This document shows positions 43,751 through 57,173 of a DNA stretch of 64,000 nt, piece by piece. The stretch is taken from assembly GCA_022432975.1 (NCBI GenBank), contig CM039508.1:47147646-47211645 (forward strand), written 5' to 3'. A program made the translations under genes and the position numbers. How positions within the stretch are numbered: the stretch's first letter is position 1; each line of letters opens with the position of its first letter. The stretch is from Begonia masoniana (lineage: Eukaryota; Streptophyta; Magnoliopsida; Cucurbitales; Begoniaceae). Under the pieces are notes generated by a model. That model did no database searches and was not told the origin of the DNA. It was given only the letters and a program-made list of their open reading frames with translations.

Positions 43751-44247
43751 CGCGAATTACTCCATAGCTCAGTGCCCTGCGATTTCTGCTTCAAGCTTGT
43801 CTACTGGCCCTCCCTCTCGCTCTCTCTATGAGAGCTTCCACTTTCCGTCGCTCGAGCTCTGTAGTTGTTGCAACTCTGCTTCCTCTTATTTCTTGCTTGG
43901 CGGACATCCCAATCGGCGCGAACCGAGCAATTATCTCCTGCTTCAGCTTCTTTCATCACTTCCAGCGCTTCGCTTAGGTTTGCTTTTCTACACCTGGACT
44001 TCAAAGCTTTCCATAACTTCTCCTCCTTGATCATAAGGTTCATCTACATAAAAATATTATACGCAATTATGTTTCCTGCTTTATTGGGCTAATGATTTTT
44101 AGTGCCAAATTGCGCGGGTGAAACTGATTAAAGTAAGCCGTTTTGGTTAATAATTATTGGAATGCACTCTGATATTGTTCTTATGCGCTGTATTTCTTTA
44201 GTTGCTAAGTGATGATGATGGTGGGTAATAGTTTTTTAGTGCAGAAA
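43751..44247 (+). promoter_or_regulatory. RH1 5' UTR and upstream region
   Basis: CT-rich leader (CTGGCCCTCCCTCTCGCTCTC at about 43804) up to the start codon at 44248. A diverged copy of about 43755-44190 is found 5' of CSN6 at about 51775-52205. Both copies share CAACTCTGCTTCCTC, TTTCATCACTTCCAGCGCTT and GGTTAATAATTATTGGAA-like blocks. Confidence 0.6.
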
Positions 44248-47200
44248 ATGGAGGAGCATAAGAAAAACAGCCTCCCTGTTCTTCCATGGATGCGAAGCTC
44301 AGTTGACGTTGGCCTCTTCAAGGATCGTCCCCTTCATCTCCTCCCATGCCTTGACCCCAGGTATAAGGTCTACTTCTCTATAATTTTTTTTTTTTTTTTT
44401 GCTTTGCCTCCTATTGTTCTTCGTTTTAACCACTTCGACTATAATTTTACGTCTCTTTCCTTTTCCTTTTTAATTTTTAGGCATGAAATTGATTTCTAGA
44501 GAAAAATGTGGTGTGAATTAATTTACCTCTCTTTCCTTTGTGTCTTAAGCCTTATTGGGCTGCTGTTATATAGCTTCCTATTATCTTTATATGAGTTCTC
44601 TTGTTGAAATTTATCACTCTTTGCTAGTTTCTCTTGACGTTTATGTTCTGCTCTACCTGTTTACTTATTCCTTTTAAATTAGGTTGAAGAATGCTTTACA
44701 AAGTATGGGAATTTCTTCAACGTTCCCAGTGCAGGTTGCTGTTTGGCAAGAGACAATTGGTCCTGGCTCATTTGAGAGAGATCTTTGTATCAATTCGCCA
44801 ACTGGAAGTGGGAAGACTTTAGCTTATGCTTTGCCAATTGTACAAATGCTGGCAAATCGTGTTGTCAAATGTCTTCGTGCTTTAGTTGTGTTGCCTACAC
44901 GGGATTTAGCTCTACAGGTTAAATGCAAAATTATTTCCAGCCTTGTTTTTGCTTTGATGAAACTTATGAAGTTCATTGCCACTGGATGTCGTCTCTTGAG
45001 ACTACGTCTTGCATCTCAAAAGCTTAGACTTATTGCATGGTGGAATCTCTTTGCCGTCGTATTAGATTTCTCCTTTTGGATATGCTTTACTCTTTTGCAT
45101 GCCATTTATCGAATTAATGTGCAGGTTTTTTATTTTATTTTTGTAAATTCCACTACGATATTTTATTTTCTTTCATATACCTTGTCCATCATATATTTTT
45201 TCCTTACTAAAAAAAGTTAAGTTAACCTAAGAACTCGTATATGCCACAGGAAAAAGACCCTATAATTATCATTGCTTGAAAGTCAATAGAAATGCTTTTG
45301 AAATATAAACAATCACATTCTCATTTTAATCCTCCAATATGCATCTTTCTTAAATTTTCACTAGTATTATTTATTATCAGGTGAAAGAGGTATTTGACTC
45401 AATTGCACCTGCAGTTGGCTTATCTGTTGGTTTGGCAGTTGGTCAATCTTCAATAGCTGATGAAATTTCTGAAATCATTAAGAGACCGAAGCTTGATGCA
45501 GGAATTTGTTATGATCCAGAAGATCTTTTGGTAGAGTTGCAAAGTTCAGTGGATATATTGGTGGCAACTCCTGGACGGTTAATGGATCACATCAATACTA
45601 CTAAGGGGTTTACACTTGAGCATCTGTGCTATCTAGTTAGTCTCACTACTCACTTTTGTGTTTTTTGAGCTAGTGTGTCACACTCCCTGGTAGTTACTGC
45701 CACTATTTTCTCTCGAATGTTATGCACTATCAGGACTTGTTAATTGTCTGAAGTAAGGTTTAATAAGGATCAACTGAGCAAGAAATAATTTTTGTGGTTT
45801 CATGCAAAGATCAATCAGTTCTTTGGCATGCAGTACGTAAACGTAATCTCTCAAGTGATAATTGTTTGTTGATAAAATTTAATTCAGGTTGTGGATGAAA
45901 CAGATCGCCTACTTAGAGAGTCATACCAGTCCTGGCTTCCAACTGTGCTTCAACTGGCCAGCATTAATGATGGAGACTTCCATTCCCCTTCTACTTGTCG
46001 TACTTCTCCGACTACATCCTTGAGAACAAGGAGGATATCGTGAGTTTATTTCAATGATACTCATTTAATTTACATTTTTCAAAGGGATATGAATGGATAT
46101 GAATACATTAGCTTACTGAAATTAAGTTTGTGTGGGCTTGGATAGCATTTTTCTGATCAGAGATAACCATTTGTGGTTGTTGATTTGGGTTGTATCTAGC
46201 CATTCTTTTATGACTAGAAGAGTACATTTGAAATTAAGATACTAGGTGGGCTTTCTTTAAGTAAATGTGATTGGTGAAATCTGACAAGAGGAGGGATTTT
46301 GAAAATACGTATTGCTGTTACCATCACATCTTGGTATACGTTGGACTGCAGTAAAGTTGTTATTTGGTGCTGCTTGAGTGTATTGATAACACCTTGATAG
46401 ATTTTTTTTTTGCATTTTAATTTTGATGAATGATTAGCTTTGGTCAGAAATATAGAAATTATTAAATTAATTTCAACTTAACAACTTAAATTGTTGAGAT
46501 TAGTGTCAATTTTATCATGATGTCAAAACACCATATCATGTGTTTGAATCTCTTACTCAATAAATTACTGCATTCAAAGTTAATATACGGTCTATGTGTG
46601 GGGGTACATGTTAAAAAAATATATAAGTAATTAAATTACTTTAATCAAATAGTTTAAGCTTGCAAGGGTAAGCATTACCCTCACACGGTTAATATTGACA
46701 TGATTAATATATTTTGTTGCTGAAAATTATTTTCAAATCATTTCAGTGGGGTTGAGAGGGGTTTCAAGGGTAAGCATTACCCTAGGCTTGTTAAGATGGT
46801 TCTATCTGCCACACTCACCAAGGATCCTAGCAAGCTTGCTCAGCTGGACTTACACCACCCTTTGTTTTTGACAACTGGGAAAAAGCGTTACAAGCTCCCT
46901 GAAAAATTGGAATCTTACCAAATTGTGAGTTGTATTCTTAGACATTTTACTCTTATATGATTCAACTGGATCTTTAATAATTTTGGTTACTTTTCATCTG
47001 AATCTTAGTGCATTCAATCCTAACATTGATTTTCCATTATGGTACATTTGTTGACATCGTGTGTAACTTCAAGTAGATCTAGATATTAAGTTGTTGAATT
47101 ATGATCACTCTTATATGATTCAACGGGGTCTTTTTAAATTTGGGGACTTCTTATTTGAATCTTGTCTGTAGCACTCAATCCTAATATCGTGTCTCCTATT

Positions 47201-49236
47201 TCAACTAGCTCTAGAATTTAAACAGAAAATTTTGACTTGTTTCAGAGCTATTGATTGATTTCTCGCATGTATGCACTCTTTCCCTGCTCTCTCTCAACAA
47301 TTTTAGATTATGATGAGGCAGTAGTGTATCTTTTTTCTGTAGTTTTATGTACATAGCTTTTGGTCTTTTTTGTGTCTGATGTTTAATCTTACTACAAAAA
47401 AATTTCTTTCACATGCTATTTTATCCCTTTTATTTAGGAGTATAGGTGATTGTTTTTGCCATCTCTTAATTTTAATTTTTTTTTTTTTTATTTTTTTACA
47501 GATATGTAAATCAAATTTCAAACCTTTATATTTGGTTGCTCTACTTCAAAATTTGGGAGTAGAAAAATGCATTGTTTTTACATCATCAGTGGAGTCAACT
47601 CATCGTCTATGCACATTACTCAATTATTTTGATGATCTGCAAGTCAAGATAAAGGAGTATTCAGGTCGTCATCGTCAGTCAGTAAGAAGGTAATTACTTA
47701 CATTGTTTCCTTTGTGGATAACACAGTCAATGGTGAAATTCATGTAAGTGATTGAGCAGAGATATTCTTGGATAAATAATTTTGATTATTACATGTTTTT
47801 CTTTCTTTGGTTTGACCTTGTCAGAGTAATGAAAACTATGAGATCTTACTCTTGTAAGTGCTTAATTTACTAATATTAGAATCACTTTAAACTTCATCCT
47901 TAAATGTACTTATTTGGTTGCTGTATGGTAAAAATTTGTTTGATGTCAGCAATTTAAGTTCTAGCATGGTTTTCATTACAATCTAATGAGTTGAGCTCGG
48001 TCTGTTAATCCATTTACCTCAATTGTGTTGTCTTGGCTTCTTTTCTTGCAATTTATTGTTGTTTTAATTGCAGATTTTTTAAGCTATCCTGATTTTTTTT
48101 TTAATATCGCAGTAAGACATTAGACGCATTTCGAAAAGGAGATATCCAGGTACTCATTTGCTCAGATGCAATGACTCGAGGAATGGATGTTGAAGGGGTT
48201 AAAATTGTGATTAACTATGACATGCCTGTATTTATCAAAACATATATTCATCGTGCTGGTAGAACTGCTCGAGCTGCACACAGTGGAAAATGCTTCACCT
48301 TGCTGTGTAAGAATGAGGTATTTGTTGTGTGCTAATGAGTTTATTTGACTCACCAAACATTTATTGTTAGCTTATTGACACAGTAAAAATACTGATCTCA
48401 AAATACTTGGTTTGCTTGAGTGTAAACATTTTCCTGTTATAAGATTTAATCACCAAAAAGAGCTCTTTAACAGTAGTTTAATTGTGAGGTCTGGCAAAGA
48501 AAATTGTTCTTTACTAAGTCTTCATGGATTAGTGTTAAACAGAATGAAACTGGGTCTCTCTCAATTTTCTCCTCTAGCTTGGTTGAAGTTTATGAGTTAT
48601 GTTGTAATAAAAATTGAATTAGAATAATTTTGTGTAAGAAAGAAAGGTAATAATGCATCTACGGTCTACTTGCTACTGAAACCTATGAGAAAGGTAGGTT
48701 AATCTCTGCAGCAATTTACATGGAATAAAGGTTGACGTAAAAGATGAATAGCATTCTCTGTTGCAATTTAATTAAGAAATTTTAAGGTGTGTTTATGTTT
48801 ACTTTTTCAGGTCAAGCGTTTCAAGAAGCTTTTACAAAAAGCTGAAAATAACTGCTGCTCTGAACACATCCTACCTCCCAATTCAATTGACTCGCTACGA
48901 CCCATTTACAAATCTGGTCATTACTGCCTTTATTCAATTAGAAATAACTAATTTATGATGATTTATATTTCCATCGATTAGTTCACACCTGTAGTATGAA
49001 TGCAAGAACTCGAGATAAACTATGTTTGCTTTCATAAATTTTTTTATTGGTTGTTTTATGTTTCAGGTGGCCGTATAATGTTGTATAGATTAAATTGATT
49101 TTTTAAGCTCTTAATTTGAACAGCTCTTGAGAAATTGAAGGAAACTGTTGACTTGGAAGCATCAAAGAACAGAAGAAAGAGATTCAAGTCACATAGAGTG
49201 GGTAAAGTAATTGAGGGAAATCATGTGACTATATAG
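44248..49236 (+). CDS. RH1: DEAD-box ATP-dependent RNA helicase 1
   Basis: Nine exons: 44248-44360, 44683-44917, 45381-45635, 45888-46039, 46747-46924, 47502-47689, 48113-48317, 48811-48916 and 49124-49236. All junctions are GT-AG and in frame, giving 514 residues. Helicase motifs are complete: Q-motif region FPVQVAVWQ (52-60), SPTGSGKT (76-83), PTRDLALQ, TPGRLMDH, DETD (204-207), SAT (272-274), IVFTSS, TRGMDV and HRAGRTAR. DETD instead of DEAD is, as I recall, also seen in plant RH1. The ~65-residue stretch between DETD and SAT also fits RH1. The role is likely RNA unwinding in the nucleus, related to yeast Dbp6 and human DDX51 in ribosome assembly (inference). The ATG at 44248 was preferred to those at 44209-44218 because MEEHKKN matches the family start. 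Confidence 0.93.
46440..46690. repeat. Interspersed repeat in RH1 intron 4
   Basis: Shares the layout of the PAT1 intron 2 repeat (TTTCAACTTAACAACTTAAATTGTTG, then GTGTTTGAATCTC, then TACATGTTAAAA and ATTAAATTACTTTAATCAAATAG). It ends with a 19-20 bp exact copy of part of the downstream exon (CAAGGGTAAGCATTACCCT at 46664-46682). Confidence 0.45.
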
Positions 49237-50226
49237 GTTGTCCATAAGCGAGCTCACAGAATCAACGGCGAGGTATGTTTTCGAGACTGTAACAGACCAA
49301 GGATCACTTAAGAGTTTTTCCTTGATGATAAAGCTTTTTGTTTTGTGCACTTTGTAGACTAATATTGTTTTGAAGTTATAACATCAACTAGACGAAGTGT
49401 ATGCTAGTATTTGCTGTTATTCCTTGACTTTTAAGGGCAAGTAGTCTATTATTTATTGTAGAAATTGGTGTAGATATGAAGTTCGGGTTGATAACTCGTC
49501 GAAAACCAACTTCTTAGAGGAAATCTCAAAAATTCCATGCCTGTTCTTTATGCAGAGATGGATCCGAACACATTTGATCGAGTAGGAGTAGCCACAGCAG
49601 ATTGTTTCAAATGCTAATTAGAGGTAATGATTGCTTCTTGGAGGATTATAATATTTTTTAATTGTATTAGAACAGTGTATTGTATTTTTATTTAGTTCTT
49701 AATTATGTTTTTAATGTCAATTCAAATCTTAGAAAATGAGAATATGTTTTTAATTATTGTTTTATTGTTTCAACTTATTTTAGCATTCATCTACTTTGAA
49801 CAAACATGGCAATCTAATACTCAGTTTCATCAGGTTCTTGTTGATGATGCTATTTCAAATAAAGTGTTAAAGTAAGAATCTTTTTTATTCTTTATTTTTT
49901 AAAAATTTCTAAATAAAGGTGGAACTCTGTTTGGTTTGATGAACTTAGGTTTTTAATCGGTTCTTCAGTAGGTTTGGATCCGTTTGATATTTTCAAAACT
50001 GAATTGAACAGTTCGGTTCTAATTCGAGCTAAAACCAAAGTTTAGACCTTCATCGAGCTCTAAGTAACAAATGACCGAACAAATGAAGAGGAAGCATGAT
50101 CATCCTGGCTTTGATGATCTTGGCGACTCGAAGTTATAATTCTAACTTGAGAAAAAGAAATTTGAACCTAGAACTGGGCTGGCAGAGAAATGAACGAAAT
50201 ATGATCCATACTATTATAAAGGTCTA
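49237..50226. other. RH1 3' flank
   Basis: 3' UTR followed by AT-rich sequence. A short region near 49955-50045 has CGGTTC-type motifs of hAT ends. No gene is seen. Confidence 0.5.
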
Positions 50227-51125
50227 TAGGGGTGAGCAAAATCGACTCAGACTGAAAAACCATACTAGAACCGACATATTTGGTTTGGTTTTGTTGATTT
50301 TGCACATAAAATTAATGATATTCGGTTTTTCTTTATTATAACCCAAGTTTCCAGTTCGGTATTCGGGTTTAATAACACAAAATCACTAAAACCGAACCAG
50401 ACTATTATAACCCTAATTTACTAACCTTATCTATCGCCAGAGTTCACTTCTTTCAAGTTTCATCTCTCTCTTCAGTCTTCTCTTTCGCCGTTGAGTCCTC
50501 GACGGTAGACAGACGTCTCTCTTCGACCATTTTTTCCTTTGTCAGCCTATGAAGGACGAAGTCGAAGGTAAGTTATTTGCTCTTTTAGTTTCTGTATTTT
50601 GTGATCACGCTCTTTGTTTTTCACGTCATTCATTTTATATTCTCTATTTTAACTTCATCAAGTTTTGGCGAGTTAAGCCGAAGAATCGAATCAGAACCGA
50701 CATATTTGACGCGGTTCTAGTCGATTTTGCACATAAAAGACATGAATTTCGATTTTTCTTTATCAAAATCGAAATTTTCGGTTTGGTTTTCGGGTTTAAT
50801 GACACAAATGACAAAACCGCTAAAACCGAACCGGACCATTTAACCTTAATTAACTAATCATGTTCTTTGAAGTTTTAGTCTAACCCTATTCTTTAAAGTT
50901 TAATCCCCTATTCTTTAAAGTTTATTCTATCCTCTTCTTCTTTTCTCTTCATCCTCGACTTCGACAGACGCCTCTTCTTTTCTCATTCGCTTCTCTCTCG
51001 TCGTCGTTGCTGAGTCCTCGACTTCGACAGATGCCTTTCGACGGTTTTTGTCACTACCGTTGCACTCTTTTCGAATCTCTTTTCGACTTTTCCTTTGTCA
51101 GCCTGTGAAGGACGAAGCTGGAAGG
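50227..51125 (+). mobile_element. Two tandem hAT-like 5' ends
   Basis: The first starts TAGGGGTGAGCAAAATCGAC at 50227. The segments 50268-50570 and 50693-51125 are related. Both have AGAACCGACATATTTG, then GATTTTGCACATAAAA and AAACCGAACC, then a CT-rich leader ending CCTTTGTCAGCCT(A/G)TGAAGGACGAAG and a GGTAAG splice donor. They look like promoter plus first exon of an hAT family. No transposase is present. Confidence 0.55.
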
Positions 51126-51774
51126 TAAGCTCTCTAGTTTGTTTCTTTCAGATTATGTATTTTATTTCATTTTTAATTCGTTAATCGCGAACGTTATTGA
51201 TTTTTGCATCTATTTCTGAAAATTTTGGAATAAAGAAACGACATTTTGAGACCTATGAATTATTCTTCGATTCTTTGCCCATTAATCAGAATTTGCTCGG
51301 AAATTTAAAGAATATTAAGTAAATTTAAATTGATTACTCAATAATATTAGATAGATTTAAAAAAAAAAAAACATTTCTTTTCTAACCAAATAAGTAGGGT
51401 ATTATAATAATTTTATTGATGAGATAATGACACAAACGTTAAACTATGACGTGAAGTTAGTGTGTACATAATTATGGATCAAGAAGACAATAGTCGATTT
51501 TATTCAATTCCGACCTAATTCATATTTTTCGAGGACCAATCAAAATTGAATTAGGTTTTTAATTTTTATCCACTCTTGCTCAGATTTCTCACCCAAAGCT
51601 AACTAAGTGTTCAAACAACATTTAATGTCAACAATGGATGCCAAAAAAGATACCTTTTTGATATTTTCAGGCACAAATGGGTTCGTTTGTCTTTGTTTTT
51701 TAGGTCTGATTTAGCCCTGCCCAACCAGCCCATAATCCTCACTTTCTGAACCTTCTGGTTCGAATCAATCGATC

Positions 51775-52205
51775 GCACAGTGCACTGGCGATTTCAGCTT
51801 CGAGCTTGTCTGGCGGTCTCCATCGCTCTGTCGCTCGATCGCAGTAGTTGACACAACTCTGCTTCCTCCTATATCTGCTCAAGGGACATCCAGTCGGCAG
51901 TACCTACCAAGTATCTACTGTTTCCTATGTGCTTAGTGTCCAGCGTTTTTCATCACTTCCAGCGCTTTCTAACCCCGTTGAGGTTTTTGCTTTCCCACTC
52001 CTTGACTTTAAAGCTCGAATTTTCTCTTATTTGCTCCAAGATTGCTCTTCATAGCCAAATATTTTTCATCATATGGATCAATTTCTGTAGTTCTGATTTT
52101 TCTTTTGTGCGATAACTTTAGTGCACAATGCATCGGCGGAACTGATTCTAGTTAGCCGCTTAGGTTAATAATATTTGGAACGCACCCTGATATGATTCTC
52201 CATAC
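51775..52205 (+). repeat. Diverged copy of the RH1 5' region
   Basis: Matches about 43755-44190 in the same order and orientation, with many substitutions and small indels. It lies 0.9 kb upstream of the CSN6 start. Confidence 0.7.
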
Positions 52206-53072
52206 TCGCAAAATTCATGTTATTGATTCATTTTTTTACTCCCGCAAAGTGTATTTAAGGTTGGGTTTATAATTTTTGGAATATGGTTCAAAACTGTAGA
52301 ATTCACGTAATAAAATGTTTCAATGCACTGGGATTGATTCAACTTGTCCTTTAAAATTGCAGAATCGGAGCATTTCCGGTTCAGTTCCAAATCCTAGACG
52401 GTTCTTGTTCGGTTCATGTGAAAAATGTGGTTTTGTCAGTTCGGTTCTCATAGAGAGCCAAACAAAACCGAACTGAACTGACTTTTGCTAACACCTACGT
52501 TTAAGAGTGAATTTTTTTTACCCTTTGGTTATGTTATAAAATGAGCATTAAATTGTGGTTGACAGTATAAGGATTTGGATGATTGAATAAGTTGTCAATA
52601 ATCTAGTTTTGGGTAGTGATGCTTGTAATTGTTAATGAATATATGTAGTAAATATGAGGACATCATCAGAGCAAAATAATAAACAGTAGAATTGGGAATT
52701 CAGCGTGAAACATGAATTTTTGTTGTGCAAAAAGAGTTGGAGAAATAAACTCAATTAAGTTGTTTGACGAACTTTAGATGCAAACTTAAATAGAAGTTAT
52801 GGATGAAGTTTGTTTAGGTTCTAATTTCTGGACAACCTCCATATTCTCAAGCTCTGATCGAGGTAAGCTAAATATAGTTTTAACTTTTATGTCTTACATT
52901 ACATTGCATCGTATGTATATAATGTTGTTGCATAGTAGTTGTGTGGATATGATTATAATTTGACTTGATGATGTCTAACGTGTTGTTGGGTGCTGACTTG
53001 GAGGACTATATAATAACTTGGTATTGCATGTGATTTTGACATCTGAGAGATGATTGCAGGAAGCATTGATTA
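52206..53072 (+). other. CSN6 upstream region with hAT end fragment
   Basis: 52377-52500 carries CGGTTC/GAACTGAACTG subterminal repeats ending GCTAACACCTACG, like a degraded hAT right end. The remainder up to 53072 is AT-rich and must include the CSN6 promoter and 5' UTR; a possible leader intron ends with GATTGCAG at 53059. Confidence 0.45.
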
Positions 53073-56000
53073 ATGGCTTCATCGTCTAGCAGTGGATTGA
53101 CGTTCAAGCTGCACCCACTTGTTATAGTTAATATATCAGATCACTTTACGAGAGTTAAGTCCCAAACACAGCCACCCTCCACCACCACTTGTGGCCCCCA
53201 CTCTTCCACTCTCAGCAACGGAGCTGATGCATTGGTTGTTGTATCTTCTTCCCTCACCACACCCGCACCACGGGTTTACGGGTGTGTTATTGGAGTTCAG
53301 CGGGGCCGCACTGTTGAGATCTTCAATAGCTTTGAGCTTCTCTTTGATGCTTCTACTCACTCCCTTGACCGTGCCTTCCTCGAAATGAAACAAGAGCTTT
53401 GTTGAGTCTTGCTCTCTATTATTTATCTCTCTCTTTGTGTTGCTGTTTGAATTTATTGAACATTAATGTTGTTCCCATGCTAATCTTGCTTTTTTGTGGT
53501 TCAGATAAGAAAGTTTTCCCTAATTTCTATGTCCTTGGTTGGTATTCCACTGGGAGTGACGCTCAAGAGTCTGACATGTATATCCATAAAGCTGTGAGTT
53601 CACTTTAGGTCAGGAGTTCCTTTTTCTGAACACTAATGCGGTGTTTATTCTTTAATTTGTTTTGTAGAACTGCCATTGCCAACTACTCTTTTTTGTCAAC
53701 CCCTCTAATGTTGACTGCTTGTTTAAACATCTTTATCTGACATTTTATTGCCTATAGATGATTTTCTCTTTCTTTTTGGGATTTTCTATTTTGTTAGGGG
53801 ATGGCTAAATTGATTTTTTTAATCCTCAGTTGAGTTTGGGCGTAAGTTCATCGCTTCTTTTGTATACCTTTTATATATGCATCTGTTACGATCCATTAAA
53901 AAATGTATTTTCTCATTCACACTTCAAAAGAAAGAAAATTTATTGTTTGTACTATCCATTCATCTGAAACTGGTGGGTTAAGGTGAATGTTTGTGCTGAG
54001 GAACTTTCTTGTTCAAAGATGTTATTTCCGTTTTTCTGTACTCCAGATACAATCATACTTAATATTTATGGATGCTCTTTTTTATCAGCTAATGGACATA
54101 AACGAAAGCCCTGTTTATGTTCTTCTTAACCCTTCAATAAATCCTGCACAAAAGGATCTACCAGTAACCATTTATGAAAGTGGTATGTTCCACACTTCTC
54201 ATCTTTTCACGTGTTTGTGCCTGTATTTTTGTAATTGGATTACCCATCATTAGATTCTTTTATTTTTTTTAACTAGTCTATCATTGAACTTTCAGAAATC
54301 AAAAACAATCATAAAAGTTCGATTTTCTTGGGCTAGTGCAGACAAAGAATGTCATGATATTTCAAAACTTTACTGATTATTTGTTGGTATTAATAGAAAT
54401 CTGATTGCAATTTCCAAGTTTAGTTGTACTCTATTGCTAGATTATTCACATTTTTGTGTTATTGCGAAGAGCATTCACCTTTTCTGCTTACGGGTTATTT
54501 ATAGAAGGACAGCGTCATTGAAGGATATTCTGCTCTTTTATGGATTGTTATTAAAAATTTGTTTTAAGCACTTGGGCTCTAAAACTTTTCAGGATCCCTA
54601 TAAACTTTACTCAAAGTTCACCCAAGGAGTTTCTACTTCATGGCTTTTTGCTTTCTTAAACTATATTTTCTTTGAAAATATTCATGGACGGTTGATATTG
54701 TTAAAACGACGGATATTGTGCAACAACCATCTTTGTCTATTCGAAAACTTTTACATCCTTTGAATATACTTTTGGAGGATTTTTTGTTTTAAAGAAATGA
54801 TATTGTGTGTTTTCAAACTAATCAAAATTTGGATTATTATACATGCAACATATTTGGCTTATTGAAATACAAAGGTAAATGATGATGATTTGACGGACAT
54901 TTTCTGATCAAAAAAATGTGCCTGATCCTTACTTTCCAATTTTTTTGTGTCGCCATCTTGTTTTTGTTCTCCAATATTCACTTCACTTTGTCTCAATATC
55001 ACACGATTTATGATTAAATTCGTTTGATTTACAATTCTAGCTGGAGCCCAGTCCTCTTTCTGACATTTTGTTCTTGGATATTTTTTGATTTACCAATATA
55101 AAAATGTTTTATTTTCAATTCATAGAAACTAAGTTTTATGATGTGCCATGGCCAATTTTTTTCTTTCTTATTACGGTCTTGTTTAGAGACTAGACTTAAG
55201 TTTCTATTTCAGTGATATTTATCCTGTTTTTGTGCAACTATAGAGCTTCACATTATTGACGGGATACCACAAGTGATTTTTGTTCAATCAAACTACACAA
55301 TAGAGGTTAGATCTATATAGCACTGTGGCCTTAATTCAATAACTTCCAGCAATCGTCCTTCTTTAAATTTTCCTACTATTGTTCTTGAAGACTGTAGAAG
55401 CTGAGAGGATCTCCGTAGATCATGTTGCACATCTTAAACCATCTGATGGGGGTTCTGCTGCTACTCAATGTGAGCATTTTTGCTGCCTTTTCTCTTCACT
55501 TTGACTTTGCTTTCTGACTAGAACCGAAAAATATCCTTATTTTTTTGTTTAAATTCATGTAGTATTTAATAAAATTTGGTATTTTTTTATTTTTCATATT
55601 CACATTATTTATTTATTTAACTACAGTGGCTGCTCACCTCACTGGTATTTATAGCGCCATCAAAATGTTGAATAGCAGAATAAGGGTACTTCACCATTAT
55701 CTTCTTGCAATGCAGAATGGTAAATCATGCTTCTTTGATCTTTTTTTGTTTAACCATACTTATTTTTTCTAATTAGTAACTAAAGAGGGTTTCTATTGGG
55801 AGAGGAAAGAGAGTGAAATAAGAAATGAATTATGAAGCTGACCTCCAAAACTGGGAGAATGTGTAATGAAAAGTATGTTTTGTTTGACAAGAGCCGCTTG
55901 CTACAAACAATTTTTCCCCATAGGTATTATTGAAAGAATCAACTCAACTATTTCTGCTTTTGAAGAATTCTGGGACCTCTTTTTTTCTTTCAAATGACAT

Positions 56001-57173
56001 CTTATTCTCATGTTAATTTTTTACAGCATTAATATTAATATCTATGTCTTTCTAAGTATTTTCCAATGCACTACCTTTGTGTCTCCAGGCGATATTCCTT
56101 GGGAGAATTCACTACTCAGACAAGTATCAAGTCTTCTTAGAAGATTACCTGTCATTGAATCGGGGAAATTTCAGGATGATTTCTTAATGGTGAGTGCTGC
56201 TTGCATCATCAAAAATTTCTTAAATGGGAGTGTGAACAATTTACATTATACATGAAACGACGAACTTCTTAGCTGCTATCTATTTCTTGGAATTTGACGT
56301 TCTTTTCTCTCTTTCCTTTTCTTTTAGGAGTGCAGTGACACACTGTTGATTGCATATCTGGCAATGATCACCAACTGCTCCAGGTTGGTTTTATTGCAAA
56401 TCTTTTCAAGTGTCTACTTATTGAAAAAATATTCTTTATTTTTTGTTTTTCATACTTTTATTAATCAATCATAACCAAAAGAACATGGAAACTTGAACGA
56501 ATAGAAGTTAGATAGGACTACAATATTGGCTAAAGCTAAACTGTTGTTCATACTCCTTCCAGGATCTGCATCTGCATTATTCTATGTTTTGTTGCGACTA
56601 TGCACTGCTTCACCCACAAGTCCCTGAAAAAAAATTCTCTTTAGATATTTTTATGTTGGCACAAGCGGTGGATGGTATTAACATGTATACTTTATTATAA
56701 TGCAAGAGATTAGATAAGTCCAGTGAATCCTTCTAGGAAAACAATTATGTCCTAAACTCAGAAATACAGGAAACAAGTGAAGATTCCTAGAAAAATATGT
56801 TATTCAATAAATGCTTTCAGATAACTATTCTTAAATATAATTCCTAGGTCTTGTTTTTCAAGACAAGTTGGAAAAACTTGGGGTTCTCCCAAGACTACGT
56901 ACGTATCCATCCCTCTTGGTGTCATGCACAATGCATGTCAGTCTCGGGGCCTTAGCACATGGTCTGGGTTAAACATGAAATCTAACTGAGTTTAATGAAA
57001 TTGTAGTGAATTTGGGTACTCTATTGATTCCACAATGCTGTTCAATTCATTGACTGACCAAAGTTTCTCTTTTTTCCTCTCAATGTGGCAGCACGATGAA
57101 CGAGCTTGTCGACAAATTCAATACTGCATATGACAGGCATACTCGAAGGGGAGGGCGAACTGCTTTTATGTAA
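53073..57173 (+). CDS. CSN6: COP9 signalosome subunit 6
   Basis: Nine exons: 53073-53400, 53505-53593, 54089-54182, 55244-55305, 55391-55469, 55627-55719, 56089-56189, 56328-56383 and 57092-57173. All junctions are GT-AG and in frame, giving 327 residues (family about 320). The MPN domain begins FKLHPLVIVNISDHFTR, continues YGCVIGVQRGRTVEIFNSFEL and NFYVLGWYSTG, and lacks the JAMM metal ligands, as expected for CSN6. The C-terminal helices include LAAHLTGIYSAIKMLNSRI and DTLLIAYLAMITNCSS; the protein ends GGRTAFM. CSN6 pairs with CSN5 in the complex that removes NEDD8 from cullins, a repressor of photomorphogenesis in plants. The start is the first ATG in the open exon and matches the family. 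Confidence 0.95.

Noticed and set aside
43797..44092. Overlapping 75-80 aa ORFs on both strands before RH1
   Set aside because: They fall in the RH1 5' leader; composition is Ser/Leu-rich from CT repeats and no family fits.
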